Of a DNA stretch of 64,000 nt, positions 1 through 14,200 are shown in pieces. The notes beneath the pieces are model-generated. The model saw only the letters and a program-made list of their open reading frames with translations. It ran no database searches and had not been told where the DNA came from. The stretch comes from Tubulanus polymorphus. Its lineage: Eukaryota > Nemertea > Palaeonemertea > Tubulaniformes > Tubulanidae. The DNA is taken from positions 28,228,650 through 28,292,649 of the forward strand of contig NC_134026.1 in the NCBI RefSeq assembly GCF_964204645.1, given 5' to 3'. The position numbers and the translations under genes are program-made. How positions within the stretch are numbered: the first letter of the stretch is position 1; each line of letters begins with the position of its first letter.

Positions 1-3000
1 TTGTTCATCAGTCCACCAGTTATAGTTTAGGTTATGTACATCGTGACTGCCACTGATAAATACTGATAACAGAATAAAAACTAGGATCTTGGCTTAAAAC
101 CATTGCTAAAATAGTAGTGATTGATTGACGTCCGATAAGAAACAAACAGTCAAATATTTTGAATTCGGGTAGATATTTGAACAGACCATACGAAGGTCCG
201 ATTTCTTGGGTGGCCGGTTTCTTTATTGTGTCATTTTTATTGCAGTTAGATAGAATTTCATTGACTAACTGCTCCCGTTGTCTTTATTACAGAAAAGTTT
301 TAGCAACTATTTCTTTCATTAACAATAGAAGAAAACGGTTCATTGTAGGCAGAAAGGCCATAAGAACTGCACCAGAATGTTACTTTTTCATCTGGGTGCT
401 TCCTTGTTTCGAGTAAATATTCGTTGATCTCAAATTACCGTTCGGCAGCGGGGTATCTGTCGGGCTACATGTCTCGCATTGTCTGCCATTTTGTCAGGAT
501 TAGTTTGAGTGGTGCTCGAAAAAGTGGCAAAATCTCTATCTCGTCCCATCAGGAAAAATCAAAGCGACCACACAACCCATGCATTTAAGATTGTTTTGTA
601 TTCTATTCTAGAGCGCGATGTTTCGGCTTAATTCCTTTTTTAAAATGATTACAACTGATTGAATGATATCATTAAATGCACGTATCACCTTCAAGAATAC
701 CCGGTTATGCCAGAATCGCCTCTCAATATAAGGGACGAGTATATGCTGAAAAAGCCCAACATATGGTCGATCAAAATCTTTTATAAATATCGTCTGTCGT
801 CGGTAAAAGTTAAATATTTTGTTCGTGACATGGAATGAATTTCGGTATTTAAATGTTGTATGGAAGGTGTGATGCATCACACGAATACAAAGAAACCTTT
901 TCTTCGCAAGTCTTGAGGAACAGTGTGAAGACACGACCACGAGGTTTAGATTTATGGTAATTTTCATTCTGACTATAAACCGGCTTTCTGAGTTTTTTTT
1001 TAGAGTAATTTGAACTTTACGAGCGCCAACCGGAATGAATCAAAACGGTCAATAGTCAATGATCATTAGTAAATATTCTTCATTCATCGAATTTAACCTA
1101 GGATTTTCCTTTTTTCAAATCCTCGCGTAGACAATACCGATTAACCGGATACGTAATAGAGGGTTTTTAAGTCGCCTAAAGACTGTAAGATATTTGGTAA
1201 GATCTTTGGTCACCTAGTTAAAACCAGTCAGCTTTGACGTAGAGATTAACTGGTTGAGTTCGTCACATTCTCAGACGAACTTATCTTTATTAGGAAACAG
1301 ATTTTCCATTGTAGTCAAATGCGCATCGCGTAACTCATCATTCGCTTCGGTTAACAGCGAAATACCCAACTTCATAGACCCCATTCTTGCCATCCACCAG
1401 AGCCAACTTCCAACATATGGCGTATGCAAATGTTCGCTTTCCTTCTCTCCGAAAGGCGTCTGCGATAGGTCGTACTATTGAAATCAGTGTTTACTAAATG
1501 ATACCAGAAGAAAAGCCCAGAAGCCATTATCCGTTGTTCAATAGCAAAAGGTGCGACTCTCATTTGGATTCAGTTGACCTGGAGGCAAATCTTGTCACCG
1601 TCAACTGTCGCCTCACTTGAATTGACAGGTATTTCATCAGGTCCGGTCTTCTTACACAGATGGTCTATAGTGCAACGCCATTATCCCTGATGCAATTTTT
1701 AACTAATAGTAATAATCTAGATGACACTACTTGACAACTGGATCTCGAAGCCTGGAGTGATGATTTATTGTGACGTCATCGATCAAGGTGTCCAAATGAC
1801 CGATTACAATGCCTACTAGCAATCAGGTTTCTGTCGGGCATAGTTCTGATTTAGGATATGTGACAATTTGGAGCCAATATGGTGCCAGAAAGAGCCGTGG
1901 GAACAATCATAAACTTGGCATAACCCACAGAATGGCCGTGTGGTCTGATGCGTTAAGCTATAGTCAACAACGTATCATAGATTCACCTAGATTTCAGATA
2001 AAGAAGATGATGTCATTTTTAGATGAATTACGGTAGCTGCGGGAAAGTGGTTGATTGAAAACGAAGAAAGTAAATATGACGAAATAGCGGGTAAACATCA
2101 GTGGTAAATACTCGCCGATTGCTTTACAATCAAAACTCGTGAAAAGACACGAAATAACGTGAGATTTGACTAAAGATTTAACAAGACAGACATCCTTCAG
2201 GAAGTATTCAGTAAATAATCCGTGAAATTGATTGTACAATAAAACACGACATTGATATAAACTACTTTCATTCTGTGTCTGCGACTTAGGCAGACCAGAA
2301 CTACAGAACTACTTTCATTCCATCTGCGTTCTCAACTATCGTAGGAATATAAGAATTTTTATGACGATGATGTTCTCCCTGGTCCATAATTATTTACAAA
2401 TTATCGACGAAGTTAAAATTGCCAGCCATGAAATTTAACAACGACATATGGATAGCCTCTGGAGGCAAAGTAACTCGTAATTAAGCATTTCAATATTCGG
2501 CGATCACAAAATACGACTTATATGCCACACAATCGAGGATTAAAGTTGCAATTCTTGTACGGCTGTCAATTTCAAAATGAGCTATTGTATCCAAAAAACC
2601 ATCAGAAAGCGTTGATGGTCGTAATACCAAAGGAGACAAACAGCTGTATCTAAACCTCGCTATTATTCACATCAATGATACTATAATCATCAACGGTAAA
2701 CTGTCAGATCGTTCTACATCAACCAACTATATCTTCAATTTCAAGAAAAAATCGTTTGATTAACGAAAAATACAACTCAAATATCTCAGATCCCTTTTTT
2801 AAACAGTGAGTTTCAACGGACACTAAAAGTTTTATTCTATTTTCTTTTATATTGTCAACACATATCTAATACAGCTAACGTTTTAGATAACTCTCGATTT
2901 AGGAATAGCCTAACTCGATTTATGTTATCTGAGTTTCGGAAATAGATCTATTTGTTGATATCAATCCGTAATCGATTCTTAAAACTGCCTAAATAGTATA

Positions 3001-4539
3001 ATGCACACACGTTTCTACAAAAAGTCTTTCGGAAGCTCTTCAGCGAGGTTATGTCACAATACGATACATCTCGCGCGATTTAGCACGCGTTAAAGCTTCT
3101 TGATCAAATTCACAAAACCCCGGCATTCATATTGAATCTATAGACAGATTAAACTCGTTAGACTAAACTAATCGATTGAAATGATGTAATCTCAAGATAA
3201 CCTATACTTAATCATGATTAGTTGAATGTTCAGTGAGTTCGTAATCACTATTTCTCAAATATCGAGTTGTACATTTCATTGCTGCTTACATACGTTGTTT
3301 GGCCTTCTAGTCTGTTTCGGGTATTTTGGACATTTCAAATTTTATATAATCTAGAGTTATAATATAAACGCTATTGTTTGTTATATTCCTTTCACGTAGT
3401 TCGCATCAATAAATAATTATGCGCCGTTACCATGTGACAGCGCTTGTCTATAATTGAATTTGTGCCGGTTGAATTTCTTGCTGATTGGCCGTCTCTTCAC
3501 ATTCCCCTTTAACCTAACCTTATAAAACACTTTATATCCATCAAAATTGTTACAGTGATCAGCGTTCCTTTTGCAGCCCTGCTCAGATACACAGTAGATG
3601 AATGCGCAATGTTCACCTCGGAATATCTTATAGATTGCTGAAAATAAAGTTATAAAGAGGTTCTCTACTCAAGGTTCTCTTTAATCACAGCCTATTTTTC
3701 GAATTGATTTTTTATCATCTCTACATTGTGATAATAAATGATCATAAATTCATGTTTTCAAATCAAAATTTCCTGCTCCGTTTGATATATTTTGGCGTTG
3801 ACAGAAACCGCGAGATAACGTTCAGGAAACAAGCTGCGCGAATTCTAAACATTGATTGACTCGTCGTACCATAAAAAATAAACATTAATAAGAAGAGAAG
3901 GAATAAAACTGGCTTTCTTTATAGTGAACCACTTCTTGCACGAGAAGTCAGTAGCTGAGGGCATTTTTGTCAATACAATTCACTCATAAAGCTCATAAAC
4001 AGTTATAATAGCTGCTTTCTCTAAAGACCAGATTCATTATTGTATTATGCGACTAGCGGTGTGGGTTTATAGCTGTTAGATTATTTTCTCGCAGGCAGCG
4101 AGCGGTTCGTTAAGGACTTTCTTCTCAGCTCTTGGATCGTCTGGCTAGAGTGATGTCAAACCGAGGCGCGCGTACGTCTTGTCCAATAGGAAAGCTCGTT
4201 TCATTGTGTCACTCTTGATTCCGACAATTAGTGAGTTTGACAGCGTGTAACAATACGCTATTGCCCGGTAACCGTCTTGTAGGCTGCTGGTAGACCCGCA
4301 CCGGATTATCAGTCGACCGTGGTCGGAGCACTTATCAGTCGCAAAACGCGAGCTATCAACTTTCATGGATTGAATCAAACTATTCGAAAAAGTTTCCGAA
4401 CTCCGTCAAATCTGTTGGTATAGAACTGATTCCAAAGATAATCGTTTTGAGGATTACAAACGATTTAAATTGCGATTTGAGGTGAGATACTCTTCTAGAT
4501 TTCTCAAAGATTTTGCGAATTTTTTCTAACTCTTAACAG
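1..4539. other. Gene-free stretch upstream of the bHLH gene
   Basis: I see no coding region here. The short open frames on both strands have no recognisable domain, no repeat structure and no convincing splice context. The stretch is AT-rich and may hold regulatory DNA of the bHLH gene that follows, but no individual element can be supported. A splice acceptor (polypyrimidine run then cag at 4537-4539) lies 18 bp before the bHLH start codon, so a 5' noncoding exon of that gene may sit somewhere in this stretch. Confidence 0.5.
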
Positions 4540-4557
4540 CAACGGGTTGAAGAACAA

Positions 4558-5241
4558 ATGAACAACATGGAGTTTCGACATATGAATTTCCCAATGGACG
4601 ATAAAACGTGCGCACCCGGATTTCTGCCGCAATTACCAAACCAAATGCTTTCGGCGAGCAATGAGAGATCTGGCAACGTCGTTGACTTATCATCGAAAGG
4701 TCGTAAATCTCCTGATTTCCAGATCGAGGAAGGGGATATCAGCGACGATGGTTCGCAGACTTCCTTGAAAGACTGCGGTGAAACGGACAATTTCGGCGAG
4801 GATTACGAAAAACGAAGTTTGCAAAAGAAAAATAAGGTAAACTCTAACAAGAAAACTATGAAACATACCGGTATCCGATTGAATATAAACGCACGGGAGC
4901 GCAGGAGAATGCATGATCTGAATGATGCTTTAGATGAACTACGAGCAGTTATTCCCTACGCGCATAGTCCAAGCGTTAGGAAACTATCAAAAATCGCTAC
5001 GTTGTTGCTGGCGAAAAATTTCATACTCATGCAAGCCAACGCTTTGGAGGAAATGCGTCGTCTTGTTGCTTTTATGAATGCTCCAGCGCCTCCTCCGTGT
5101 TACGAGTTTTCGCCGGCACCGTTCGGCCGCCTACCTCCAGCGGGTACGGGGGATAAGTGTCCACCTCCACCTCAGATATACTCGCATCCTCCAGCCTCAC
5201 CTGTGTGCAAACCTTGCCCCCAGAACGAGTCTGCAGTATGA
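4558..5241 (+). CDS. BHLHE22/23-like: bHLH transcription factor, BHLHE22/BHLHE23 (Oli) class
   Basis: A single open exon encodes 227 aa. The bHLH domain spans about residues 107-172. Its basic region reads [19 protein letters not shown], the loop has [20 protein letters not shown], and the second helix runs into LEEMRRLV. This is the Olig-superfamily BHLHE22/BHLHE23 signature, known in other animals as a nuclear repressor for neuronal and sensory cell identity that binds E-boxes as a dimer. The N-terminus is acidic and serine-rich; the C-terminal 50 residues are proline- and cysteine-rich ([22 protein letters not shown]) without a known domain. ATG 4558 is the first in-frame start after a likely splice acceptor at 4539. 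A single coding exon is normal for this family. The gene lies alone between two long gene-free stretches, typical of a developmental regulator with distant control elements. I cannot separate BHLHE22 from BHLHE23, which are one gene in most invertebrates. Confidence 0.93.
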   Translation: MNNMEFRHMNFPMDDKTCAPGFLPQLPNQMLSASNERSGNVVDLSSKGRKSPDFQIEEGDISDDGSQTSLKDCGETDNFGEDYEKRSLQKKNKVNSNKKTMKHTGIRLNINARERRRMHDLNDALDELRAVIPYAHSPSVRKLSKIATLLLAKNFILMQANALEEMRRLVAFMNAPAPPPCYEFSPAPFGRLPPAGTGDKCPPPPQIYSHPPASPVCKPCPQNESAV

Positions 5242-8200
5242 AGGCGTAAGAAACTAAGATTTAACTACGATCTGATACATGGGACGCAAAAGTATTCTAG
5301 AAACCAATTGACAATAGATGAATTTGACTTTTGCTCAGCGGCAAAATATCGTGTACGTGGAAGATATAGTTATCATCATATCTAATTCATTTCGGTGAAC
5401 TGAACAAAAATTGCGATATTGGAAGCTCATCGGAGGATTGACCGCGATTACATATCACGAGAAAAAAAAACACACGTGCGTCCTGCTTACTACCATCAAT
5501 TCATGTAGTAATCAGTTGTCATATGTGTGTTCGATGTGTCCGGTTTGTAAACCGTCGACTACGTTTTTCTGTCGTTTCCATTTCCCACGGGCGTCTAGTG
5601 TGGCCTGACCGATGCATAGATAGTACGGTAACGAGTCAACGTAATGGATGGACATCCGCGTTATCAATAAAATCATCAGCAACCGAAATAAGACGGATGT
5701 TGATGTAGTTAATGCCATGGGGCCAATTCGTGGATGAATAGTTAAAATGACTAAGTAAAGCGGACAAGCGAAAGATATATCTCACCCATGCCACCTGCCT
5801 GTCTGACGTGACATTTGAAATTACGCGTGTGCATGTACAGATTCCGTGCCGATTAAGAGTAATTTATGTAGTAATGAAAAGCTCGTGTTGTATGTGTACA
5901 TCATGACTGTCTTTCATTATCACTATATCATCAATAAAATACTAAATAGGATAAAAATCATTTCGAGGTCAGTGTAATCTAGAGAATAAAGAAAGATTTT
6001 GTGCATTTCCATTTCGTATTGTGTCTAAATTATTACATCGTGTTGCATTATTTCGTCTATGTCATTTAAATCTTGCACACCTCGCTTAACTAAAAGTTCT
6101 GTAGTAGCATTTTTCAGAATTATATTCAAAACGTCTGCGGTATTTAGACATTATCAAGCAATTTCTGAATGTAGAATTACAAACAAATATTCATGTAGCC
6201 AACTTGATATTTAAATATATATGTCACGTGTGATGCATCTGTTGCATCAGTTTTTTAAAGATGTTAATTTTTATGATGTATATACATGTATTAATAAAAG
6301 ACTGGTAGGACAGCATTCAGTATTAATTAAATCATGATTTCGGCTTGAATTGTAGATTTTATTTCTCTTCGTTTATCAAGTTTCCGACTCATCGATGACC
6401 TGCGGTGTCGTATTGACAATCAAATTCATGCAATGAACCCACAACTAAGTTATACTTTTATCCAAGGACAAAAAGATGTCGTCTGTAGATTTCCTGGTTG
6501 ATAATCTTTCGAGACCATCATAATGTATGGATGTACGTCTAAATTTGTGGGTAACGTGTGTTGGATCTATTTTCAAATTAGCCCTGTTTTTGACGGGTGG
6601 TAAAGGCGCAACCACTGTGAAAAGCTATGTTCAGGTGGCCTTTTGTCAAAGCGACAATTTACTCGATTTGAAGACGTTCAATTCCGGCTCTACATCAATT
6701 CCGTCGCCGTCTTTTCTTCTCTTTCAAAAAAATAATTTTGCGCCAGATTTTTTGGCTTTGTGTCTCGTTAAGAACGCGTTTGAGAGTTTAAATTAAATTG
6801 AATGAATGTCGTTCTAAAAAAAGAATTGTTCACCGCAAGTCTAGTCTATAATAAATTCCTAATGCATTAATTAGACACGGCAAGGATTATTCAATATATT
6901 AAAGGTTTGCCTGTTCGGTTTTATGTATATCTATTCAGTCGAACGCAAATATCCTCAGGAATTGTGACTCAATCGTTCTTCTTTTTGCACCATACACTTC
7001 TACGAAATTACAACCTTTTTCTCCAGCTACAATTATGGTTTGCTGCTCGTACAAAATACAATACCACACGTTTCTTATCAAATACAGAAATCTGTTTATC
7101 GGGCCATTTGTAAGCAACGTATTTCTGATCGCTAATGACGATATTCTGGTAAAAGTCGACGGTAATAATCCCCCGTGGGCAAAGACTTGAGCCTCGGCTA
7201 AATATGTCCCCACTTTGTGGTACGGTGGCTTTCGGAATCCGAAATATGTTTTATTGCTCTTTCAATGTCGATTATTAAAGCAAAGCACAATGCCGTAAAG
7301 TCGAGCCGAGAAGTTAACGCGATTTCAATGTTAAATAGGTAAACATTTCCCAAATATTCTTGCCTTTCATCGGAGGTATGAATTCGGAAGTTTTAATCCG
7401 ATTTAATAACCGACTGGGGGCTAAATGGCATCGTGATATGTAGAATATAAGCGGCTTTCACTGATTTCTTATGCTAATTTTCAATAGTGTTGGTTCGACG
7501 TGACTTGTCTTTACTTGACTTGAAAGATGTTTTACCACGATGTAGATCATCTGCGTGTCCTTTCGTGAGAAAAACATTTGAAAAGAAAAGTTTTAAAATC
7601 AGCGTGTTGTTGGTGGTAGTTGTATTGTTTAGTTACCGCAACCACAACAAAATATTTTCATTTCAGCAACATTTAATTCAACAACATCCTGCAACAAAGA
7701 TTTAATTACCAGATATCTTTCGACGCTGTTTGATAAAAGCCATAATATTCGAAGGGTGTAATAACAATGAAAGTAGTGGACAAGGGAAAAAAGGCGAACT
7801 GGATTAAAATTGAGAGTCAACCGTAAAATCCATTAGCGGATGGGTCAACACTTTTCAATGTTCAAAGTGTCTAGTTTGGCCCGCTATCAAAGATTGGATT
7901 AAGGTCATTAATATTCCGAATAATGTCATCGAAAACATTCATCATTCCCTCTTGTCAAAATCTGTATGGACATGGAAGAAAATAGTCGCTCCATTCCCAG
8001 CCGGTCCATTCAATGCGAGATCTGTTGTCGCTATATAAAATCATGAATTCTATTTCGAGCCGATAAAATCGTAATTAAAATCACGTTCTTCAATTTTCCG
8101 CCTCGTCTGACCGACACCAATACACGACTAATGATCAGATAAATGCGAAAACCCATCAACAGAAAATTGGACAAAGATTCCCGTGGATTTTATATGTGAT

Positions 8201-11200
8201 ATGATTTGTCTCTGTCAAAATTACTAATTTATTTCAGCGCAATCTCGAATAGCAGACCATTGCGTGGAGTGTCAGCATTTATGGAATATTGAGCAAGTAA
8301 ATCGGGTGTTTTACAGAAACATTAGTTTGACGAAATATTTTTCTGATCTATATCTGTACAAATGTAAATTCGTCAAATACAGGAACTTAATCGTTTATGC
8401 AAACAAAATGCGTGGGTATAAGTGTGCAACATGGAAATTCACTGAAAACTCAAGAGATTTAAGAATTCTTCTAAATGTCTCGGTTGATTTAGCTGTCAGT
8501 CGAGGTGAGTGGAGATATCTGCCAGCTCCAAGTATCCGTTGACCGGAACGTGCGGCTTAACGCAGCTGTACCCTCTTTAGAAGTCGTTGATTAACCAACC
8601 GAATGTTAATTTCTCGCCTGTAAGATATTTACTGACGGGCACTTAAGTCCCCGAATCATTAATTCAATTGACGCTGCTCATTTAATCCCGTATTCTTCCA
8701 CAATTTTATTCTGATTTGCTACATTTACATACCAAACATCTGGCGAGATTTTAACCTCGAGTCAAACGAATACATCACGCGAAGAAGGAGCCAAAAGAAA
8801 ATGCGCGATAAAAGCCTCTACGTCTTCACGTCAAAGTGAAATTCTCTTAGAAAAACTACTTATCCTTTCTTTCGCCGAAAAAGGGCGGAGTATTTTACAT
8901 TCCCAGAAATTGCAGTTTTTTCGCGTCGGCAATACACAAATAACGCCGCTCAATGTCGTTGAAAAGCCAGTTCCGATTACGAAAGGACTAGCGAGGAAAG
9001 CCAAATTATGGCTGAATTAAAAACATATCAATAAGGAATCGGCAAAATGAGAGTGAATGAAAAAGAAACGAAGCGAAAAGAAAAATCCGACGAAGAAAGG
9101 CGAACATTAGAATCAATCAGTCCATTTGGGGATAGCGTCACCCTTTTACATTTCTCCTCCAATTATAGACCAGTGAATGAAGATATCAGATTGGTTATTA
9201 GGCGATATCTTATTTCACAAGACTGCTAACTTAATATGACAACGCTGGATTAGTCGCGTATTCACCAATCAATGGATCAGTTATAGACATGTATAGATCC
9301 GACTGAAACTGTATTATCTCCGGGGCTGTGATCATCACCGTTAGTCGAGCCCCTTGTGGCTATGTTGTATCACCTACTCCAACCACGAATAGGTCAGATT
9401 TCCAAACGAGCCGTTTTCCCGGTCGATTGTTTGTCTGTGTTCTTATCACCTCGTCCAATTAGAAACCTAACCAAAATCCTTTCGATGTTTATAACGTTCT
9501 AATAAGAAAACGGATCCATTCGATGCCATTGAGGAGAAAGAGGATTATTCCATTCATCGAGGAATAGCTTGATAATGAATGATTTTTAAAAGAAATAAAA
9601 ATCCACGTTTACACTGCAGAAGTATCATATACTAGAACGAATGAATTCCACCAAGAGCCAAACAACATTCATATACTAAAATATGCGGTTTAAACTATTT
9701 TAATCGGATTTCTGCGAGTGAGTATATTCTGGTTAAACGACAGTAACAGTAGATGTAATGAAGATGGAAATAGTAAATACAATTCTCCATCAGGAATAAA
9801 TTCATAATTTGATAATATCCAGGATGGTGATTCCTTTGTCTGACAGGAAACTCCCGAGTGATTTGTCTTAAATATCTGCCCATCTGTTCTTATTAAAAAA
9901 AACTGGACAAGAGAATGGAATGGGATTAGTTGAGTACGTGGTAAATTTGCCCCCGTAAAAAGTGGGCGAGTCATTCGCTTTATTAATCATAGAATTACAC
10001 AACCGAACTACATAAATACACGTATCCTAATTTGAATCTAACCATTAAACTATCATCCACCAAGAAAACTAACTCGAAAATTTATTGGTGCCTCGAAAAA
10101 TAACATATAAATATTGCTTAATATTGCCTGAATGATACAACATAGGATAATACTGTATGTTATGGATCAATAAAGGTATTCTGAATTGAATTTACTGGCA
10201 ACCAGTCTAGCCCTAATATTGATGACGTAGCGCACATCCACTCATACAATGTCCTAATTGGCATTGAAATATATCATCAACAAAACTAGAATATATATTC
10301 ATTCAATAGAAAATAAGAGTCATGAAATGTTATTTAATCACAAAATATACGCTAATGTTCACAATTGTAATTTACATTTTCGAACGCCCATATTGATGAC
10401 GTAGTGCACATCGACGGACACACCCTTTGAATAAAAGTAGTAATCAATAAATAAACCATTTTTGTATCAGCTTTTAATGGAGTCAAAAACAATAATCTAC
10501 ATTATCCGGAACAAATAGAACAAAATGAAATAGACGGCAGCGTACGACGTCCTGAGGAGTTAGGCGGTATTTAAATTAGTCGGTTGGTCGGTAGATAAAG
10601 CAGTCACCAGCATTTATTGGATTGTAAATGCTCGGTTTAGCTCTTAATCAGTAAATGTCCTTACATCAATAGAATCAGAACATTAATTGTGTATTTCATC
10701 TCGTCGGTAAGGACTTCCTCTGGGTATAACGACAGTCGTGTGATCTCCTCATTCGTCTCTTCATCGCTAATATTCGCAATTTATAGAAGAATCCTGCGAA
10801 CAGCGTTGGGCGTTCTTCATTACGTATCAGATTCAGTTTCGCGTATGAATTAATTGTATATAAATGCATTCAAAAAGAAAGGTTTTCTGGCGAAATAAAA
10901 TATTGTTGATGTTAATGTCTCTAAAAGTTATTCGAAGACTTTCGGTCGAATTTCCGGTCATAGCGTCTGAAAAGGTCAATCAATTTTTCTAACTTCTCGA
11001 TGGGATGAACTGTTAAACGGTGTGGTATGTTGTGACGCTGTCAGCAATTTGTGGCTCTCGCCGTGTGTGTCGTTCAGGTGAATGAGATGATCGGCTTAGC
11101 ACTTTATCACCAGCTCGCAGAGTCAGCTAAAACGACACTTGATACCGAACAATTCATTGCGTCCACAATCTACCTTCAACACGCCTTCATATCGACCATT

Positions 11201-14200
11201 AATCGTGAATATTCCTCTAAATATAATCGCTTGGTTACAGCGCCAGTACAAACCGGAAGTATTTAGCGTTTTCTATGATAAATGTAGTCCGTAAATTTCT
11301 TGGTAACTTTGTGAGCATGTTTTACTCATTGAAGACATGCGTCGCCTCATACGATGGTTCTGTATTATCTTAAAGTTAATCGGTGGATTTCAAAAAGAAA
11401 GACGCTTTGCAAATAAATTATCTCTTCGTGATAAACTTGAATTAATGTTTTGAGCACGGTTCGCTTTCACTCATTGTTTATAAGGCATTAGGTGAAAAGT
11501 TTATTTTAGATGATTCTGAATGACTTCAAATCCTCTTAGATAGGCTTTAATTTAGGATTAAAAGAAGTAAGAGTAGATCATATTCTAATCAATGAAGCTT
11601 TAAACTAATGTCAGAATACTATTTGCGAGTAAAAGAGGGTACGATTTTTGATCGGATTTCATAATTAAAACATTAAAATTGCCTGATTCCTGGTTGAGAG
11701 TAATAATGCCGACTAATCCAGTATTATTATCTTAGTGGCTGATATCTTCATTCGAGTCATGTGCTCAAACCAATCTTAGAAAACATCCATCTATCGGTAT
11801 CGGTTCGTGTTCTAGTCTTATCAGTCAAATCACAATCAAGAATCCCGGCGAAGACGAAGCGCTTACTAGTGCAAATTAATTTCATTTCAAATTCTTTATG
11901 GAATTATGATTTGAATTGACAAAGTTTCCGTTAAATCGATACCGAATTCGACGTCGACGTCAAAAGCAAAGCGAGCGCCATTTCAGATTAATATTTAGTG
12001 TTATACGATTTGCCATGGGAATCCAATTGGTCGAATTTATGTGGCGCACGATCTGATTAGGTGAACATAAAACACTAAACTCTGTAAGATGGCAATAAAA
12101 AGGAACGCGCATCAAATTTATTCAATCGGATAAGTTCGTGGCTTAACGTTTTATGTTTTATAAAAGCGAGTTGTAAAAGTACGTAAGGTCGCACACTTCG
12201 CAAATAAGGAGCCTGTATCACGACCGTATTACCTTGTTCCATCAGTTTACTGTAGGATTATTAACTCAATTTCATTGCCAATAGCATTAATTGCGATAGC
12301 TGTCGCGTATAATTCTATCATCTCATTCGTAATTCTATAGCTCTGATTAATATTATCAAATATTTGAGTTGTAACTCATATAACCAGAGGACCAATTAGT
12401 CCATGCACAATGTAGTTCATCAAGTCAATAATTTCATATAAAGTAATAAAGTATTCGGTCTAAAATTATTAGTGTAAGATTTTGATATCGGGTCATAGTT
12501 TTGATCATCGACTCTTCTCATATTGGTGACGTGACATTCAATATTTCAATTCAAAAGAATGTCCAAAGCTTTCCAATATACAATGTAAAGAATGTATATT
12601 TCCCCTAAAACAATTCGACTCATTGACTCATGTTTTAAACCCGATCATGCGGGAACTGTCCGAGCGAAACTGTAATTCAACATCTCTCGGGACTCGTCCA
12701 ACCAAAACGGTAATTCTCGGTCGCTGGGGACCCGTCCAATGGTGCGTTAATGCTCCGGTTTGTTCGGCGAGTTAAGATGATAGATTTGCGGAGTCATGCA
12801 ATTCATCGGGCTAGAATAAATATCTTCGTGGTCGTAAGAGATGCGCAGCCATTTGTCTAAATGTTTTCGATTAGTTGACAAAACGTCCGATTCTGTACGA
12901 CAAAGACGGGGAATGGAGATGAATTTCTCATAAACTGACTAACGAATGTAACCGCCGTTCACAAGTGTCACGAGATAATCTTCTAAAGTGATAACTTGTT
13001 TCTCAACATCATAATACACAGCTTTTATAAAGAATATGGTCCATCATACAAAATAACAATAATCTCGAAGTTTATTCTACAGTCATTAAAGGACCCAGCT
13101 CCAAAGCGCGGTCGGTATATATCTTTCGATTACTATAAATCGTATAAATCATATTCAGCTCCAACACGTGGAAACGGCATCTGAAAAAGTATTCCTGGCA
13201 AGTCAGGTTTCTCAGTTGATATCATTTCAGAAAAAGCTTACATGTCGATGCGTTCAATCGTTAACTGAAATTTAGCTACAGTTTGTGCCGCAATCTATTT
13301 TCTAAAGAGAGTGTACATGCCACATCAAATCATCAGTTATTAAGTGTTTTCCAATTTTGTCGAACTGCAAAGTTGATTTACCTCAACATTGTCAGGTTAC
13401 GATGAATAATCCGCCCCAGGAAATCAAATCATAAAGTAATTTGCCGACAGTTTTTTTGAACAATGAATGCGTAATACATCCCACGGGAATCTGGAACGGG
13501 GATATATCTGACTATTTGTTGTAGGCTGATATTCTAGTCGATATATAGGCATAAAAAGATTACTATTTCCGAACTAGTGAAAGAAGTGTCAATTTTATAC
13601 GCCACAAGCTTACACAAAGTCTCTTATAGCCCTGTGTCCATATGTCTACTGCCTACTTTATCATATACAAAAAGCCATTTTCTTACTGTTTTCTACTGGG
13701 ACCTGAAGCCGAAGACCATTTTACAAATCCAATTTTCATATTAATTGGCTACGTTTGAGGAGCATCGACCCGGCTCCCATGAGGTCGCGTTATGACATGT
13801 AGTTGACAGTATCATTTTCTGCTCGCTGGAGTCGAGTTGCTCACGAACCGGACTATAATTGATGGCTCAACAAACCTAATGGAATATAGTGTTGACTTGG
13901 GTGGCTACTAAAACATATTATCGTTCATCTCTATGCACTAAAAATGTAAAATGTAATTATAACCTTCTCAAAGTATTATAATCTTTCAAATATTGTAGAA
14001 CGGCGCCATGTAAATATATATAATAACCGAGTGGGGATCTTTTTCTTATGTCTGAATTGAAAAAGTTACCAAAAATACAATAGATTATTTCAACTTGTAT
14101 AAAATTCTCAGTGAAACTTTGAAGGCCTAATAATAAGGTTCTACGGCTTTCGCGGCATAACTTTAAAATGCAGTAAGCAAGTTGATATATTTCCGAGAAG

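Noticed and set aside
8264-8542. 92-codon plus-strand open frame
   Set aside because: No ATG in a good context, no domain and no splice partner; it is AT-driven and surrounded by noncoding DNA.
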